Virus record (IMG/VR): IMGVR_UViG_3300025929_000001
Coordinates: 1-64,000 of that record
Reading direction: 5' to 3' (one strand)
Origin: a virus
DNA: 64,000 nucleotides
Below, piece by piece: positions 21,721-31,078 of the stretch (position 1 is the stretch's first letter; each line of letters begins with the position of its first letter). Below the pieces are notes generated by a model, which saw nothing but the letters and a program-made list of their open reading frames with translations, was not told the DNA's origin and searched no databases. The position numbers and the translations under genes were made by a program.

Positions 21721-24700
21721 ATGACCAAGGCTGCATTGCCGAGGAGAGTTGCTACCTCTCTGCCCCAAGAAACATCTAAGCCTGCCCGATTTACTGCACC
21801 GATGCGATTTGCAGCGGCTGCAAATCGGATGATTCCTCGCGATCTGTCTGGTAATAATTTCCATGCATTACCCGGCGGCAGTGTATCTCTTGTGCCCGCA
21901 CTGTACAACGGCGTCGGCTTACAATCATGGTTGCCAGGCGCTGGCGGCAGTGGGTCGATTCCCCTAACTGCATCTGCTTTGAGGTACGATTCTCCAATTA
22001 CAATGTTGGCGATTGTCAAGCCACCGTCAACCAGCACTTTCAACATTAGAACTTCAAGTACTACAGGGTCGCCCTTAATTTGGCAATTGAGCTCTACTGG
22101 ACTTCAGACCTTAACAATCTCAGGTGTTGGTAGTAAAGGGAGCACAGTCACGGCAATCCCTTTAGGGTCGTTCACTGCTATTATTTGTCAGTACACTCCC
22201 GGAACTACTGGCGGCACAAAATTCTATTTCCCGGGCACTACTCAAACGGTCGCGGGTAGTACGGGTAATGCTACAACTGGCACCGGTCCGGTGATATCTG
22301 GTGGCGGTACGGGTGCGGGACAGTGCGCACTCTATGTAGAATGGGATGGGATCTTAACTGACGCCGAATGTAGAGCGTTGCTGACAAATCCGTTCTCTGC
22401 CTTCGAATCTAACGCGCCCTACAGTAACCGTTCAAGGCTGCAAGTCAGGACTTCACCGGTTCGATACGTGCGGGATAGCGCTAACGGCTCGGATGTTGAT
22501 CCTGGTGTGTTCTGGTCTGAAATACAAGCGTTCGACGTTAACGGCGTAGCCCTTGCGAATTCGGCGAGTCAGTACACGTTCAGCCAAGCTGTTGATACAA
22601 GTTCTGTTGCAAATATACCCTATCTATATGACGGGTTGATGAACACGAACGGAGTGATTATCTCCGGCGCCGGCGTTCATACCGCTACTCTTGATCTAGG
22701 GTCAATCGTCCAAGTCTCAAAGGTGCGCATCGGTCACTACCCGACGGCCACCTTCCACAACACAAAGACGGAAATATCACCAGATGGTCAGACTTGGTAC
22801 ACGCTGTATGATTCAACTGTCTCTGGTGAGTATGTAGAAACAACCTCAGGCAAGAATTATCTGCCGCCAAGCTATACCTACACGGCACCCGTCGCATCGA
22901 CGCCGCCTACACTTCGCACGGACTGGTTCAACGCTACTGAATCGACGAACCTTAGTGTGGTCACGTCGACCACTGCACACGACGTCCTGATTGCTTACGC
23001 AGCTAGCGATAATAACAACACGAACTTTACATTTCCGTCAGGATTTACCGCACTACAACAGCTTCATCCGACATATGATGCCAGCGTACTGAACGTAGGC
23101 ATCAAGCAGGATGCATCTGGTAGTGAAGGTACGTTAACACTCACATCCCCTGATGCAATTATCGGTGGCGTATTAGCGTTCTCAAATGTTGACAACGTAA
23201 CGTCGTTGGACGTTGCGGCCCAGGGCGTGCTTGGTTCTGGTGGACCAGATTTTACCGCAACAGCGTCCCTAACCACCGTCACGAATGGCTGTCTGCTGGT
23301 CGCTATTGTAGACGAGGACGTAGCAAACCCGGTAAGTGTTACTTCAACTACGGTCGCTAGTTCTCCTGCGCTGACTTGGACTAAAGTTCGTCACATCAAC
23401 AATGGCGCATACGCAAACGTCAGCGTATTCACCGCTACCCAGACGACCAAGGGGGCCATATCCGTCACGTCAACATCGACGGGTTATACTGGTCAGTCTG
23501 GCATTGTGCTGCTGGCTTTGCGTCCAGCGACCACTGCTGCGGCTGGAACCACGTACCCCGTTAGTATCACTGAAGCTGTAACCGCATCGGACACCAATGT
23601 AAGTAACGGATCGTTGCCAGTAACTCTTTCAGAAGCTGCGGTTGCTGCCGACAGTCTCAGTGCTATTAAGACCGCCCCGGCTAGCATCTCCGAAGCTGGA
23701 ACTGCGGCCAACACCGCTACAGCATCGACGGTCGCACCTGTCACAATCTCCGAAGCTGCGACTGCTGCGGATAGCTCTGTTGTTATCAAAACTGCACCCG
23801 CTAGCATCTCCGAATCTGCAACTGCTGCTGAAAGCTCGACGCGCACCACTGTAAGTCCGACCGCAATCTCTGAGCCCGCAACTGCCGCAGACGCTGTTGC
23901 AACGACGAACGTTAGTGTGGTCAACAGCGCTGAAGCCGTAACTGCTGCGGAAGGTTCTGACGCGCTTGTCGTACGTGCAGTTAGCATAGCTGAATCTGCA
24001 ACTGCTTCCGACTCGTCGACTAACACGGTAGTTCTGGGCGTGCCTGTTACTGCACAGCTCTGTTATTTAGAGATTGATTGGGATACCCATGATCTCGGTA
24101 TCTATCCGGGTCGTATTAACGCTATTCGTCTGTTGGACGCACAGGGTAACAATCTACTCATCGGCGCAACTTGGAATAGCAATCTTGCCAATGGCGGAGA
24201 AAAAAGCACATATACGGATGGTAACAACATATATCTCGTTGATGAAAATCCGAGCACGTATGCTGACTTATCTTCATATGGCAACGCAGGCGCTAGTGAC
24301 TATATAGGTTGGAGTTTTGAGAATTCACCATACCTGACTGAGGACGGCTATGTCGACGCTGTCGCATTGGAGATCGATTGGTCGCCTGCGCCTGGTGACT
24401 CTCGTATCCCTAACTTTTACATTTATGGTTATCCCCTTGAGGGCAGCGACTTCCTTGAGATCAACGCCTATACTCCGGACAATTTTGCTAACGGCTTGAC
24501 CCATATTGATTTACCACAAATCACGGACATACCTAAGCCTGCTGTCAGGGGTAAGTCTCTGCGGTTAGAATTTTCTGGTTTAGAAGTTCCGTCCAATGGT
24601 GCTGCAAGTCTGCAGATATTTTGGCTGTACGGCACAGACCGAGTAAATGAGCCTGTTTTTTCAAACAGAACCTCTGGCGGATCAACAACGAATCAGGTTA

Positions 24701-27213
24701 CATACTCGTTAATCAAAGGCTCTATTGCGCCCGACCATGATTACGGTTATACGTCTGGGGTAATGCCTTTAACCAACATCAATCTTGGCTATGACATAGT
24801 TCACAATACATCCTTCTTTGCGGCAATAATGCCCGACCCAGAGGGGAATGCAACAATTCAAGTCGATACGGTTGGCGGGCTTCTGTATAGGCCTATCTCG
24901 TTTAACGTCCAAGCCGTAACCGTAAATCAAGCCGCGACTGGTCAAGCGCAGCTTGCAAGTCTGAAGTTCTTTATAACTTATGACGGTATCCATTATCATC
25001 AGCAATATTACACCGACACGTATGAGATATTAACTCCGCAAGAGCCTGCATATCTCGTTAATGGTAACTTTAGTAATGACTTTCTGGTAACGCCATTTGC
25101 CGAAGAGACAATTACAGGCACAATCTACGCAGTAGGTGTGTCTGAGAACGCTGGCGCTTATGATGACGCAGTCGTATCCGCACAATTGCCGGTCACAGGC
25201 GCTGAAGCGGGTAGCTTGGTTGACGCCGCAACTGCGTCTAGTGTCTTGCTGGTGGTCACTAACGAGTCTGCAACTGCTAGCGAATCGGAAACTGCTGCGG
25301 CGTCTAAAGGTGCTGCTATCACAGAGACTGCTACGCTAACGGACTCTGAAAGCAATACGGTTGCAGCTAGCGCAGCTATCAGCGAAGCTGGCGCTCTGTC
25401 TGACTCCGAAAATAGCACTGCTGTCAAGGGTGCTGCAATCTCCGAAGCGGGTACGCTCGCTGACGCTGAAACTGTGACGTTGGTTGCGGTTAGTGTGGTC
25501 AGCGAACCCCTTACCGGTAGCGATGCAAGCACTGTGCAGATGCAGAACCTTGCAAGCGTCAGCGAAGCTGGTAGCGCAAACGACCAGTCTGCAACGGGTG
25601 CGAACGCTGTGGCGGTTGCTGCTAGCGAGTCCGCAACGCCTGCGGATAGCTCCAGCGTAGCTGCTATCGACGCAGCCTCAGTTAGCGAGTCGGGTTCACT
25701 GGTGGATGCACCAAGCGTAACCGCGTCGTTCGTATCTGCAACGACGGAATCCGCTACGTCCGTTGATTCGCAAACGGTAAGCGGCGTGCGTCCTGCATCA
25801 ACGTCGGAAGCTGCTACCGCCTCTGACAGCAACACTGCTGGAACTGCTACGTCTGCAAGCAACTCGGAGTCGGGTTCTGCTGCTGACACAACCGTTGCAG
25901 CAAAAACGACCAACAGCGCAATCTCGGAACCGTTGACTGCAAGCGACACCGAGTCTGTGAGTGCTGTGGTGGTGGCTGCAAACACGGAGTCCGGTGCTGC
26001 AAGCGATGCGCTGACCGTAACCGCTATCAACTTGGTCGCTGTTAGCGAACCTTTGTCTGCAAGCGAGTCAGTCACGCTGCTGGCTGCTGGCACTGTAACC
26101 ATCACAGAAACGGTCGCACTGGTAGAAGCTACGAGCGTTAATGTCGCGGGTACTGCTGCTATCACTGAAGCTGGTGGCGCTGCGGATGCGCCTGTTGGAC
26201 TTAGAACTACCAACGCGGCAGCTAGCGAGGCTGTAACGCCGTCTGATAGCGAATCCGTATCCGCTATTATGGTTGCTACGGAAACGGAACCCGCAACCGC
26301 GAGCGAAAGTTCCAGCCTTACGCAAGCTACTACCGCGAGCACAACCGAAGCTCTTGCTGCTGACCACACTCAGGTTCTTCTTGCTGCGGGTACGGTCACA
26401 GTTGTTGAGGTCTTGAACGCTGCTGAAGCGCCAACGGCTGCTGCAACTGTCAACAGCGCAGTGACCGAATCCGGTAATCCCGCGGAGTCTGTTGCTGCTA
26501 CCGCAGTCATGCCAGCCAACACCACGGAGCCGGCAAGCGCCGCGGAACAAGTTGCGCAAGGCAGTGTGGTCAACGGGAATACGTCGGAAGCTGCTGCGCC
26601 AACGGACGCTAGTGCGCCTACATTATCCAGCACGCGCAACGTGACGGAATCCGCAAACGCCCTGGAGTCGGTCAGCAATACGGCCGCGCTAGGTGTCAGC
26701 GTCGCAGAAGCTGCAATTAGCTCCGATACATTGGTTGTGTCTGCGCAGTACCTTGTGGCGCAGGCGGAAGCTGCAACGCTCGCAGATGCAGCAATTGGTG
26801 GATACAACACCAACGCGATAGTCTTGAACCCTGCAACTGCTGGTGACAGTGTTGATGGTCAGAAGATAAATGACGCGGGTGCTGCTATCACAGAAACACT
26901 GGTGCCTAGCGAGCAGTCTGTAACCCGTTTGGATTATGGTGTAAATGTCACGGAAGTTGTAGACAGCGATAGCGATGCAAGTGTGCAGATGATCTATGTT
27001 GTGTCACAGACAGAACTTGCATCGTTGCGTGAAAGCGTGTATGTTTACTTCCTAACGGAACACAAGCAATATCCGCTCGCAGGTAAGTCAAGTGCATTCC
27101 CGTCAGCATCTAAAGCAACCAGCTATCCGCTTAACGGCCAGTCCATTGTGTACCCGTCAAGCTCTAAGGCAAGAAATTATCCACTGTACGGTAAAAATAG
27201 GAGCTACCCATGA
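21721..27213 (+). CDS. Giant repetitive virion surface protein
   Basis: 1830 residues. The N-terminal part (to about residue 610) has a LamG/concanavalin-like section ending ALYVEWDGILTDAECRALL, then a discoidin-like beta segment. Residues 613-772 hold eight 20-residue repeats, about 773-1136 a separate beta region, and 1137 to about 1777 thirty-two more repeats. The repeat consensus has S/T-E at positions 5-6 and D/E at 12 (for example PASISEAGTAANTATASTVA). The last 50 residues carry an 18-residue repeat of the type YPLxGxSxxFPSxSKAxx. Acidic, Ala/Ser/Thr-rich repeats fit an elongated head fibre or adhesin. Location between head and neck genes is unusual for a tail fibre. Confidence 0.75.
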   Translation: MTKAALPRRVATSLPQETSKPARFTAPMRFAAAANRMIPRDLSGNNFHALPGGSVSLVPALYNGVGLQSWLPGAGGSGSIPLTASALRYDSPITMLAIVKPPSTSTFNIRTSSTTGSPLIWQLSSTGLQTLTISGVGSKGSTVTAIPLGSFTAIICQYTPGTTGGTKFYFPGTTQTVAGSTGNATTGTGPVISGGGTGAGQCALYVEWDGILTDAECRALLTNPFSAFESNAPYSNRSRLQVRTSPVRYVRDSANGSDVDPGVFWSEIQAFDVNGVALANSASQYTFSQAVDTSSVANIPYLYDGLMNTNGVIISGAGVHTATLDLGSIVQVSKVRIGHYPTATFHNTKTEISPDGQTWYTLYDSTVSGEYVETTSGKNYLPPSYTYTAPVASTPPTLRTDWFNATESTNLSVVTSTTAHDVLIAYAASDNNNTNFTFPSGFTALQQLHPTYDASVLNVGIKQDASGSEGTLTLTSPDAIIGGVLAFSNVDNVTSLDVAAQGVLGSGGPDFTATASLTTVTNGCLLVAIVDEDVANPVSVTSTTVASSPALTWTKVRHINNGAYANVSVFTATQTTKGAISVTSTSTGYTGQSGIVLLALRPATTAAAGTTYPVSITEAVTASDTNVSNGSLPVTLSEAAVAADSLSAIKTAPASISEAGTAANTATASTVAPVTISEAATAADSSVVIKTAPASISESATAAESSTRTTVSPTAISEPATAADAVATTNVSVVNSAEAVTAAEGSDALVVRAVSIAESATASDSSTNTVVLGVPVTAQLCYLEIDWDTHDLGIYPGRINAIRLLDAQGNNLLIGATWNSNLANGGEKSTYTDGNNIYLVDENPSTYADLSSYGNAGASDYIGWSFENSPYLTEDGYVDAVALEIDWSPAPGDSRIPNFYIYGYPLEGSDFLEINAYTPDNFANGLTHIDLPQITDIPKPAVRGKSLRLEFSGLEVPSNGAASLQIFWLYGTDRVNEPVFSNRTSGGSTTNQVTYSLIKGSIAPDHDYGYTSGVMPLTNINLGYDIVHNTSFFAAIMPDPEGNATIQVDTVGGLLYRPISFNVQAVTVNQAATGQAQLASLKFFITYDGIHYHQQYYTDTYEILTPQEPAYLVNGNFSNDFLVTPFAEETITGTIYAVGVSENAGAYDDAVVSAQLPVTGAEAGSLVDAATASSVLLVVTNESATASESETAAASKGAAITETATLTDSESNTVAASAAISEAGALSDSENSTAVKGAAISEAGTLADAETVTLVAVSVVSEPLTGSDASTVQMQNLASVSEAGSANDQSATGANAVAVAASESATPADSSSVAAIDAASVSESGSLVDAPSVTASFVSATTESATSVDSQTVSGVRPASTSEAATASDSNTAGTATSASNSESGSAADTTVAAKTTNSAISEPLTASDTESVSAVVVAANTESGAASDALTVTAINLVAVSEPLSASESVTLLAAGTVTITETVALVEATSVNVAGTAAITEAGGAADAPVGLRTTNAAASEAVTPSDSESVSAIMVATETEPATASESSSLTQATTASTTEALAADHTQVLLAAGTVTVVEVLNAAEAPTAAATVNSAVTESGNPAESVAATAVMPANTTEPASAAEQVAQGSVVNGNTSEAAAPTDASAPTLSSTRNVTESANALESVSNTAALGVSVAEAAISSDTLVVSAQYLVAQAEAATLADAAIGGYNTNAIVLNPATAGDSVDGQKINDAGAAITETLVPSEQSVTRLDYGVNVTEVVDSDSDASVQMIYVVSQTELASLRESVYVYFLTEHKQYPLAGKSSAFPSASKATSYPLNGQSIVYPSSSKARNYPLYGKNRSYP
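23557..24036 (+). repeat. Block of eight 60-base coding repeats
   Basis: Eight degenerate units of 60 bases (20 residues) each, in frame in the giant surface protein. Each unit has the ISEAxTAADS-type core. Units differ by many substitutions, so the duplication is old or under selection for protein shape. Confidence 0.85.
25129..27053 (+). repeat. Block of thirty-two 60-base coding repeats
   Basis: About 32 further units of the same 20-residue repeat, two of them one or more residues longer. They are separated from the first block by a non-repetitive domain of about 364 residues. Together the two blocks make some 40 units. Confidence 0.85.
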
Positions 27214-27773
27214 CACTCATCGTTGAAGATGGATCCAAATTACCGGATGCCGAATCTTATATCTCTGTTGACGAATGCACCGCATATCATGTTAAGCGGG
27301 GTAACACCGTTTGGGGTGATATGTCTTTGCAGGAGATGGAAGAAGCGCTTGTTCGCGCAACAGATTTCATGCGAGCCCGTTACCGAGGCAAGTGGAAAGG
27401 TCACGTTGCAACTTATGAACAGGGTTTGGATTGGCCGCGTATGGGTGTCAAGGTTACTGACGGGATATTGGCTAGTGGCCCTTATCCGTATGTGACTGCA
27501 TATCGTCGGCCTTACTTGCCTCCACAGATATTGCCGGATAACGTCATTCCGAAAGAAGTAAAGAACGCTTGCGCTGAGCTAGCATTCCGCGCTGCCCAAG
27601 GCCCGTTGATCATTGATGAAACCAGGCAACCAATCCGTGAGACTGTTGGCCCCATCACTGTTCAATATAGCGAGTACACATCGCAGCAAGTGTCCTATCC
27701 AATGATTGACGATATGTTGCGACCTTTCTTGACCACCGGAGGCAATAGTAGCGTCAAGCTGACCCGCGTTTAA
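27210..27773 (+). CDS. Head-tail connector (DnaT-like family)
   Basis: 187 residues. MTLIVEDGSKLPDAESYISVDECTAYHVKRGN, EEALVRATDFMRARYRGKWKG and PKEVKNACAELAFRAAQGPL are the conserved blocks of the phage protein family labelled putative DnaT-like; members act as head-completion adaptor proteins. It begins the neck module and starts on an ATGA with the giant protein. Confidence 0.82.
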   Translation: MTLIVEDGSKLPDAESYISVDECTAYHVKRGNTVWGDMSLQEMEEALVRATDFMRARYRGKWKGHVATYEQGLDWPRMGVKVTDGILASGPYPYVTAYRRPYLPPQILPDNVIPKEVKNACAELAFRAAQGPLIIDETRQPIRETVGPITVQYSEYTSQQVSYPMIDDMLRPFLTTGGNSSVKLTRV

Positions 27774-27790
27774 GAGTTGTATTTTAGTCG

Positions 27791-27819
27791 TTGCATGTGG
27801 TAAAGGACTGTGTTACTAT
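27791..27819 (+). promoter_or_regulatory. Candidate promoter in the neck module
   Basis: TTGCAT (27791-27796), 17 bases, TACTAT (27814-27819). The first 13 bases from TCG through TTGCAT to GGTAAA match the 17499 promoter almost exactly, which supports a common regulatory class. It precedes the gene at 27849. Confidence 0.5.
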
Positions 27820-27848
27820 CCGCGTAGTTCGTCTAAACAGAGATTCAC

Positions 27849-28229
27849 ATGGACTTCTACGATAGAGCCGCTGCAACGACCCTGCGCATGATCAAGCAAT
27901 ACGGCATGCCTGTGACGTTGCGCCGGCAGTCCGTAGGAAACTATGATCCCTCTACCCTCGGTGCCACAGTGCAGACCGAGGATTCGACACGTTATATGCT
28001 TAAGCTGGATCAACCAGGCTCGCAGATTGCGCAGCGGTTCGGCAGCAACTTCGAAAAAGAAACTTTGCGTGAACGCAATGAGAAGTGGGGCTACATGGAT
28101 GCAAACGGCCCTGCTCCGCAGTTGCAAGATCGCATTATCATGGAAGGTATCGAATACACCCTCCAAGACGTGCAGATGTGTGGCCCGGGCGGCAAAGTTG
28201 TGTTCTATCAGCTTGTGATGCGTGCATAA
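27849..28229 (+). CDS. Neck protein (head closure type)
   Basis: 126 residues. DFYDRAAATTLRMIKQYGMPVTLRR at the start and IEYTLQDVQMCGPGGKVVFYQLVMRA at the end are the usual ends of phage head closure or stopper-type proteins, whose C-terminus reads YxVxDVxPxxPGGxxVxYxLxVR. It lies between the connector and the tail-completion gene as expected. The stop overlaps the next start (TAATG). Confidence 0.75.
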   Translation: MDFYDRAAATTLRMIKQYGMPVTLRRQSVGNYDPSTLGATVQTEDSTRYMLKLDQPGSQIAQRFGSNFEKETLRERNEKWGYMDANGPAPQLQDRIIMEGIEYTLQDVQMCGPGGKVVFYQLVMRA

Positions 28230-28726
28230 TGGCAAGCTCTCGGCATACTGGATTTAAAGTCCGAGATGATGTAATGAATTACATCAAAGGCAGCAAGGGC
28301 TTCATTCAGGCTGTTCACAAAGCTGCGTTGGAAGAAGTGGGTTGGCGGTTGATTAAGTATTCTGCGGTTGGTGATCCGACACTTTGGCACCCGCCGTACT
28401 GGCCGAAAGGCTATTCGCCCGGACACCTCCGCGCTAACTGGCAAGTTGGGATTGACTCTAAGCCTGCTGGTGAGATTAAAGGCGTCGACCCAATGGGTTA
28501 CAAGACGCAAGAGCGCTACAAGTTCGGACGCTGGACGATTAACCACAAGTTCTATTTCGTCAATACTGCGCCGTATTCGTACCGTATTGAAACAGGCACA
28601 CATTCGACGCAAGTGCCACCCGGTGGGATGGTTGGGCGTGTAAAGCGAGAATGGCGTCAGATAGTTCAACAAGCGGCAATGGACGTTAGAAGTACAGGCA
28701 AGTGGCGCAACCAAGGAACTGAGTGA
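28229..28726 (+). CDS. Tail completion / HK97 gp10-like protein
   Basis: 165 residues. An N-terminal helix (FIQAVHKAALEEVGWRLIKYSAVGDP), then HPPYWPKGYSPGHLRANWQVGI and NTAPYSYRIETGTHSTQVPPGGMVG follow the HK97 gp10-like layout (helix, loop with PxxxGxLRxxW, then the EyG turn). It would sit at the head-tail joint. The start at 28229 overlaps the previous stop. Confidence 0.75.
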   Translation: MASSRHTGFKVRDDVMNYIKGSKGFIQAVHKAALEEVGWRLIKYSAVGDPTLWHPPYWPKGYSPGHLRANWQVGIDSKPAGEIKGVDPMGYKTQERYKFGRWTINHKFYFVNTAPYSYRIETGTHSTQVPPGGMVGRVKREWRQIVQQAAMDVRSTGKWRNQGTE

Positions 28727-29367
28727 TGTCCATTCTTACCATTAAGTCGATATTAGAGCAAGCGATTGCCGACATGCCGGGATTGATCCCTAGTGTGGCT
28801 ATCGAAGCGTCTAACAATGGTGAGTTCCAAACTGCGGAGCCACACGGACTTGTCAACGGTTTAGTTGTAGAAGTATCAGGCCATACAGGTTCCGTCCCCG
28901 ACCTGAATGGTGAGTATTATGTTGTTGTGACGGCTGCGAATCGGTTTAAACTGCAACATATACTAACGAAAACCCCAATAGCAAGCGCGGCACCGGGGGT
29001 AGGCGGGGTTATAATCGCTAAGCTAATAGCATGGGAAGGGGTAAACTTTAAACCGTTTGCCGGGGTTCCTATGCAGCGTGTTAATCTCATCTGGTCACAG
29101 CCGCAAAACCCGTCGTACGGTGACAATCTAGCCCGCGAATCTGGATTTATGCAAGTCACCTTGTATTACCCGTTAGGCTTCGGAACACATGATGTATTAA
29201 CAAGAGCTCAGTTGATCAAGTCAACTTTCCCAAGGGGACACTCTTTCAGCAATAACGGAATTACGGTGCACATCGATGGAACCGCAGAAATTATGGGCGG
29301 CGTACCACTCGAGGAGCATTATGTCGTACCTGTCAGAATCCCCTTTTGGGCGGACGTTTACAATTAA
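28726..29367 (+). CDS. Tail terminator (DUF4128-like) with inserted beta domain
   Basis: 213 residues from ATG at 28726 (AAGGAAC upstream), or 214 from GTG at 28723. The flanks (ILTIKSILEQAIADMPGL and GVPMQRVNLIWSQPQNPSYGD ... VHIDGTAEIMGGVPLEEHYVVPVRIPFW) resemble DUF4128 tail terminators. Residues about 30-75 are an extra module (TAEPHGLVNGLVVEVSGHTG ... LNGEYYVVVTAANRFKL) otherwise found in phage fibres and virion proteins. The insertion falls near where strand 2 should start. It would cap the finished tail tube. Confidence 0.72.
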   Translation: MSILTIKSILEQAIADMPGLIPSVAIEASNNGEFQTAEPHGLVNGLVVEVSGHTGSVPDLNGEYYVVVTAANRFKLQHILTKTPIASAAPGVGGVIIAKLIAWEGVNFKPFAGVPMQRVNLIWSQPQNPSYGDNLARESGFMQVTLYYPLGFGTHDVLTRAQLIKSTFPRGHSFSNNGITVHIDGTAEIMGGVPLEEHYVVPVRIPFWADVYN

Positions 29368-29380
29368 CTGAGGAACAATC

Positions 29381-30532
29381 ATGACTATCGCAACTGGCGT
29401 AAATAAGCTTCTTACGTTCAAGAAGCAAGCTGGCCTGGGCGTCGTCGCTGGCGCATCCGGCGGCCAAAACCTGCGTCGTACCCAATCCACCCTGGACCTG
29501 AAAAAGGCCACCTACAGCTCGAAAGAACTGCGCCCATCGCAACAGATCGCCGATATGCGTCACGGCGTGCGTTCGGTCGAAGGCACGATCTCTGGCGAAC
29601 TGTCCGTGGGCACCTACCAGTCCTTCATCGAGTCTGTGTTGCGCCGCGCTGCTACGGGCACCACGACCTTCGACTCGACCGGTGGCGCTGTTACGGGCAA
29701 CATTATCACCGTGACTGGTGATAAGACCGGCCAGACTGCAAAAGTCGGTACCGTCGTCGCAGCCGCTGGCGTCAACTACCTGATCGCAAAGTGCACGACC
29801 GCACAATCGATCCTGGTTCGTCTGGATGGTGGCACCGCAGTCGCTGGCACGATGACAGAAGTCGGCAAGCACACCTATGTACCGCAGACCGGTCAGACCC
29901 GCGACTACTACACCATCGAACACAACTTCCAGGACATCGTCCAGGCCGAGCGTTTCACGGACTGCATGATCACCCAGATGGACGTGAAGCTGCCTGCGTC
30001 CGGTATGGCGGGTGTTGACTTCATGGTCAAGGGTCTGAATGTGGTCACAGGCACGACGGGTTACTTCACTTCGCCTGTTGCCGCAACGTCGGGTTCGGTG
30101 CTCGCGGCTGCAAACGGCGTGTTGACGCTGGCTGGTGCCCCGATCGCTCTGATCACCGGTATGAACTTCTCCATCAAAGGCGGTCATACCACAATCGGCG
30201 GTGTCGTTGGTTCGAACGTTGAGCCAGACATCTTCCCAGGCAACGTCGAGGCAGACGGTCAAGTTACCGTACTGTTCCAAGACGCCACCATGCGCGACAT
30301 CTTCATCAACGAAACCGAAGTTTCGATCGTCGCTGCATTCACCGGCTCCAATGCCGCCAACGCTCCTTTCGTTTCGATTTGCTTCCCACGCGTTAAGCTG
30401 GGCGGCGCACAGAAGGACGACGGCGAAAAAGGCCTGGTTATGACGATGCCGTTCACGGCACTCGAAGCGCTGCCGACCGACACCGGCTCGTATCAAACCA
30501 CGGTCTTTATCCAGGACAGCGCATTTGTTTAA
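29381..30532 (+). CDS. Major tail tube protein
   Basis: 383 residues, with strong coat-like codon bias and AGGAAC before the start. MTIATGVNKLLTFKKQAGLG, ATYSSKELRPSQQIADMRHGVRSVEGTISGEL and a C-terminal VTMPFTALE-type strand fit the Phage_tube family. The middle contains one or two inserted beta domains (about residues 100-150 and 225-265). It polymerises into the tail tube. A perfect terminator follows. Confidence 0.85.
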   Translation: MTIATGVNKLLTFKKQAGLGVVAGASGGQNLRRTQSTLDLKKATYSSKELRPSQQIADMRHGVRSVEGTISGELSVGTYQSFIESVLRRAATGTTTFDSTGGAVTGNIITVTGDKTGQTAKVGTVVAAAGVNYLIAKCTTAQSILVRLDGGTAVAGTMTEVGKHTYVPQTGQTRDYYTIEHNFQDIVQAERFTDCMITQMDVKLPASGMAGVDFMVKGLNVVTGTTGYFTSPVAATSGSVLAAANGVLTLAGAPIALITGMNFSIKGGHTTIGGVVGSNVEPDIFPGNVEADGQVTVLFQDATMRDIFINETEVSIVAAFTGSNAANAPFVSICFPRVKLGGAQKDDGEKGLVMTMPFTALEALPTDTGSYQTTVFIQDSAFV

Positions 30533-30575
30533 TGCGTAACCGAACAGGCCGAATTGACTCCTCGGTCTGTGCTTT

Positions 30576-30604
30576 CCTCCCGGTTGATAGCCGGGAGGTT
30601 TTTT
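30576..30604 (+). terminator. Rho-independent terminator after the tail tube gene
   Basis: CCTCCCGG (30576-30583) and CCGGGAGG (30591-30598) form a perfect 8-bp GC-rich stem with 7-base loop, followed by six T (30599-30604). It isolates the strongly expressed tube gene from the chaperones. Confidence 0.9.
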
Positions 30605-30628
30605 CAACTCAAAATGGAAATATATAAA

Positions 30629-31078
30629 ATGAACCAAGCACAAGCAATCATCAACGGCGCTTTCGAACTCTCCGCACTGGACAGCGTCGACATGGGTCAA
30701 GTTACGCACGACGTCGCCCTCGTCGAAGATGCAGACGGCAATGCTGTCGTCGGCTTCAAGATTGTGGGCAAGAACAGCCCCGAATACGTTGCAGCGAACA
30801 ACCAAGTTCGCCGCGAAAACATCAAGCGCGCCTCCAAGCGTAGCAAAGCGATCGACGCCAGCACCGACGACGGCGCGGATGCAGTAGCCCGCACTGTTGA
30901 AAACAACGAACGGACTGTGGCATCCGCAGTCGTCGTCGGCTGGTTCGGCTTTAACCTGGAAGGTTCGCCGATGAATTTCGACAAAGCATACGTCGAAAAG
31001 TTGCTGAACAAGTACCCGACATGGGTTCAGAAAGTTAGCAACGCCCTGGAAAACGACGCAAATTTTATGAAGGTCTGA
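30629..31078 (+). CDS. Tail assembly chaperone (G-type)
   Basis: 149 residues, located between tail tube and tape measure as expected. It starts at 30629 with GGAAA upstream; an in-frame ATG at 30614 is possible. VDMGQVTHDVALVEDADGNAVVGFKIVGKNSPEY is the beta core common in these chaperones. Near the 3' end the bases A-AAT-TTT (31060-31066), in phase, form a -1 slippery heptamer, so a fraction of ribosomes should continue into the next frame. Confidence 0.82.
   Translation: MNQAQAIINGAFELSALDSVDMGQVTHDVALVEDADGNAVVGFKIVGKNSPEYVAANNQVRRENIKRASKRSKAIDASTDDGADAVARTVENNERTVASAVVVGWFGFNLEGSPMNFDKAYVEKLLNKYPTWVQKVSNALENDANFMKV

Noticed and set aside
25158-26369. 403-codon minus-strand open frame inside the repeat region
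   Set aside because: Repeats with fixed codon use produce an antisense repeat frame. The plus-strand frame explains the sequence fully.
23557-27053. Possible CRISPR array or satellite repeat
   Set aside because: The 60-base units are contiguous without spacers, stay in one reading frame and diverge as protein repeats do.
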